This document shows positions 61,763-62,744 of a stretch of 62,744 bases of DNA, piece after piece. Source of the DNA: Acidimicrobiia bacterium (GTDB lineage: Bacteria > Actinomycetota > Acidimicrobiia > Spongiisociales > Spongiisociaceae); assembly GCA_003229305.1 (NCBI GenBank), contig QIDH01000072.1, forward strand, positions 1 to 62,744. Direction: 5' to 3'. Numbering within the stretch: position 1 is the first letter of the stretch; every line of letters starts with the position of its first letter. Both the position numbers and the translations under genes were made by a program. The notes under the pieces were generated by a model. It ran no database searches and was not told where the DNA came from. It saw only the letters and a list, made by a program, of their open reading frames with translations.

Positions 61763-62617
61763 CCCCGGATCGTCGCCGCCGCTCTGTGGTGGTACTTCAA
61801 GAACGGTTCGGGGTTTCGCAGCGAGCGGAGAGCGTGTCGGGTTGTCGGCCAGCACCGCTCCACACAGCGCAGACCGGCCCGACCTGTGCCGGCCGCCGAC
61901 GAGAAGCTGCGTCGTCGGCTTCGTCAGTTCGCCCGGAGCCATCCCCGGTTGGGATGGCGCAAAGCTCACGATGTGGTCCGCAGGGAGGGCTGGGCGGTGA
62001 ACCACAAGCGGCTACGCAGGTTGTGGCGCGAAGAAGGCCTGAGAAGGCCGCCACCACGTAAGAACAAGGTCCGCCGACCCGGCACTGCTGGCGGTGTCCT
62101 GCTGCGAGCCGAAGCTCCGAACCAGGTTTGGGCGTTGGATTTTCAGTTCGATGAGACCGCCGACCAGCGGAGACTGAAACTGTTGAACATTGTTGATGAG
62201 CACACCAGAGAAGCCCTCGCCATGGACGTGGCCCGCTCGATGGGCGCCGACCAGGTCGTTGAGGTCATCGAACGTCTCGTCACGGAGCGGGGCGCACCGC
62301 TACATCTGAGGATGGACAACGGTCCTGAACTGGTCGCTTGGGCGCTGCGGGACTGGTGCCGCATCACTGGTACCCACACCGCTTACATCGAACCGGGATC
62401 ACCCTGGCAGAACCCCTGGGTCGAGTCGTTCAACGGCCGAGCCCGCGACGAGCTGTTGAACATCAACGAATTCGGATCACTCACCGAAGCCCGCGTCGTC
62501 ATCGAGGATTGGAGGAACGAATACAACACCTGGCGGCCCCACTCGAGCCTCGGAGGGCTCACCCCCGCCGAGTACGCTGACCGATGCACCCACCGAAACC
62601 AGCCCAAACACCTATAA
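61756..62617 (+). pseudogene. IS3-family transposase OrfB, frameshifted by a 4-bp duplication
   Basis: OrfB starts at ATG 61756 (VTPDRRRRSVVVLQERFGVS) in the -1 frame relative to orfA. The tandem AGCGAGCG (61820-61827) then shifts the frame. Removing one AGCG joins it to RACRVVGQHRSTQRR and the remaining transposase. That part has the DDE catalytic core: D in VWALDFQFDE, D in LRMDNGPEL and E in NPWVESFNGRARDEL, then IEDWRNEYNTWRPHSSLGGL. The element is probably unable to make an intact transposase. Confidence 0.75.
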
Positions 62618-62646
62618 CGGCTGGACCAACTACCGGGGCCCCGTCA

Positions 62647-62744
62647 TTGCGAGCTCGGCTGGTGTGTCGCGTTGCGCGGTCGTTCGCATGCGTTGTTCGA
62701 CGGATGATGAGCTTGGTGCTGGCGCGTTGCCGGTGGTCACATCA
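62647..62744. other. Right edge, nothing recognised
   Basis: The last 98 bp beyond the IS element contain no feature I can support. Confidence 0.4.

Larger units (their letters stand above)
61414..62646. mobile_element. IS3-family insertion sequence, about 1.23 kb
   Basis: Imperfect terminal inverted repeats are visible. The left end begins TGACGTGAGCCCCGGATAGT near 61414. The reverse complement of the right end begins TGACGGGGCCCCGGTAGTTG near 62646, and both continue with GGTCCAG and GGTGT. Inside are orfA and orfB of an IS3 transposase. No target duplication was evident, so the exact ends are uncertain by a few bases. Confidence 0.75.

Overview
The window is about 62.7 kb of high-GC DNA with actinobacterial gene style. 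The best guess for the host is a member of the Acidimicrobiia or a close relative, but this is inference and no rRNA or other marker gene is present. The reasons are the many GTG starts, frequent leaderless promoters (a TAnnnT box 6-9 nt before the start codon), three secreted proteins with SLH-like repeats (two of them in a cysteine-containing form), a WXG100-like protein beside an EccC/EssC-type ATPase, and an MprA/MprB-like two-component pair. No tRNA, rRNA, CRISPR array or prophage was seen.

Left part (1-17.3 kb): a truncated pspA/IM30 gene, a TPM-domain membrane protein and proC on the minus strand. Divergent to proC is a DUF3179 gene interrupted by an in-frame TGA exactly where the family has the first Cys of its CPxC motif. 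A hairpin with the geometry of a bacterial SECIS element follows the TGA, so this is probably a selenoprotein and is the strongest novelty in the window. Next come uridine kinase, two adenylate-forming enzymes under a divergent TetR regulator with a clear operator, and a complete glyoxylate-shunt operon aceB-aceA-aceK. AceK (isocitrate dehydrogenase kinase/phosphatase) is unexpected in an actinobacterium. Then follow a hemolysin III-type membrane protein, two TauE/SafE-type proteins and a HepT/MntA toxin-antitoxin pair.

Middle part (17.3-46 kb): an aminotransferase class V protein, a DGPF(YCII)-ECF42 sigma factor pair, two large SLH-like secreted proteins around an SDR gene, the methionine operon metX-metY-CoA-binding protein, an MFS transporter, and a LuxR-type regulator. 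A TasA-like/SipW-type signal peptidase cassette follows with an extra secreted substrate. A translationally coupled operon (35.7-40.5 kb) combines MauE-like, cysteine-rich MauA-like/beta-repeat, MauD-like thioredoxin, tiny peptide, polytopic membrane and SLH-like proteins. It looks like a dedicated disulfide-maturation and export line for one very cysteine-rich surface protein. A two-component system and a membrane sulfatase follow.

Right part (46-62.7 kb): a minimal type VII-like locus (WXG100-like protein, small Ala-rich protein, large FtsK/EccC ATPase), quinone oxidoreductase, a PEP-synthase-like enzyme, two TetR-controlled membrane or ABC modules with recognisable operators, a Nudix hydrolase, a divergent SHMT and an IS3-family element whose transposase is broken by a 4-bp duplication. 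Two intergenic arrays of nearly the same 7-bp unit, and two intergenic copies of a long palindrome, suggest dispersed non-coding repeat families in this genome.
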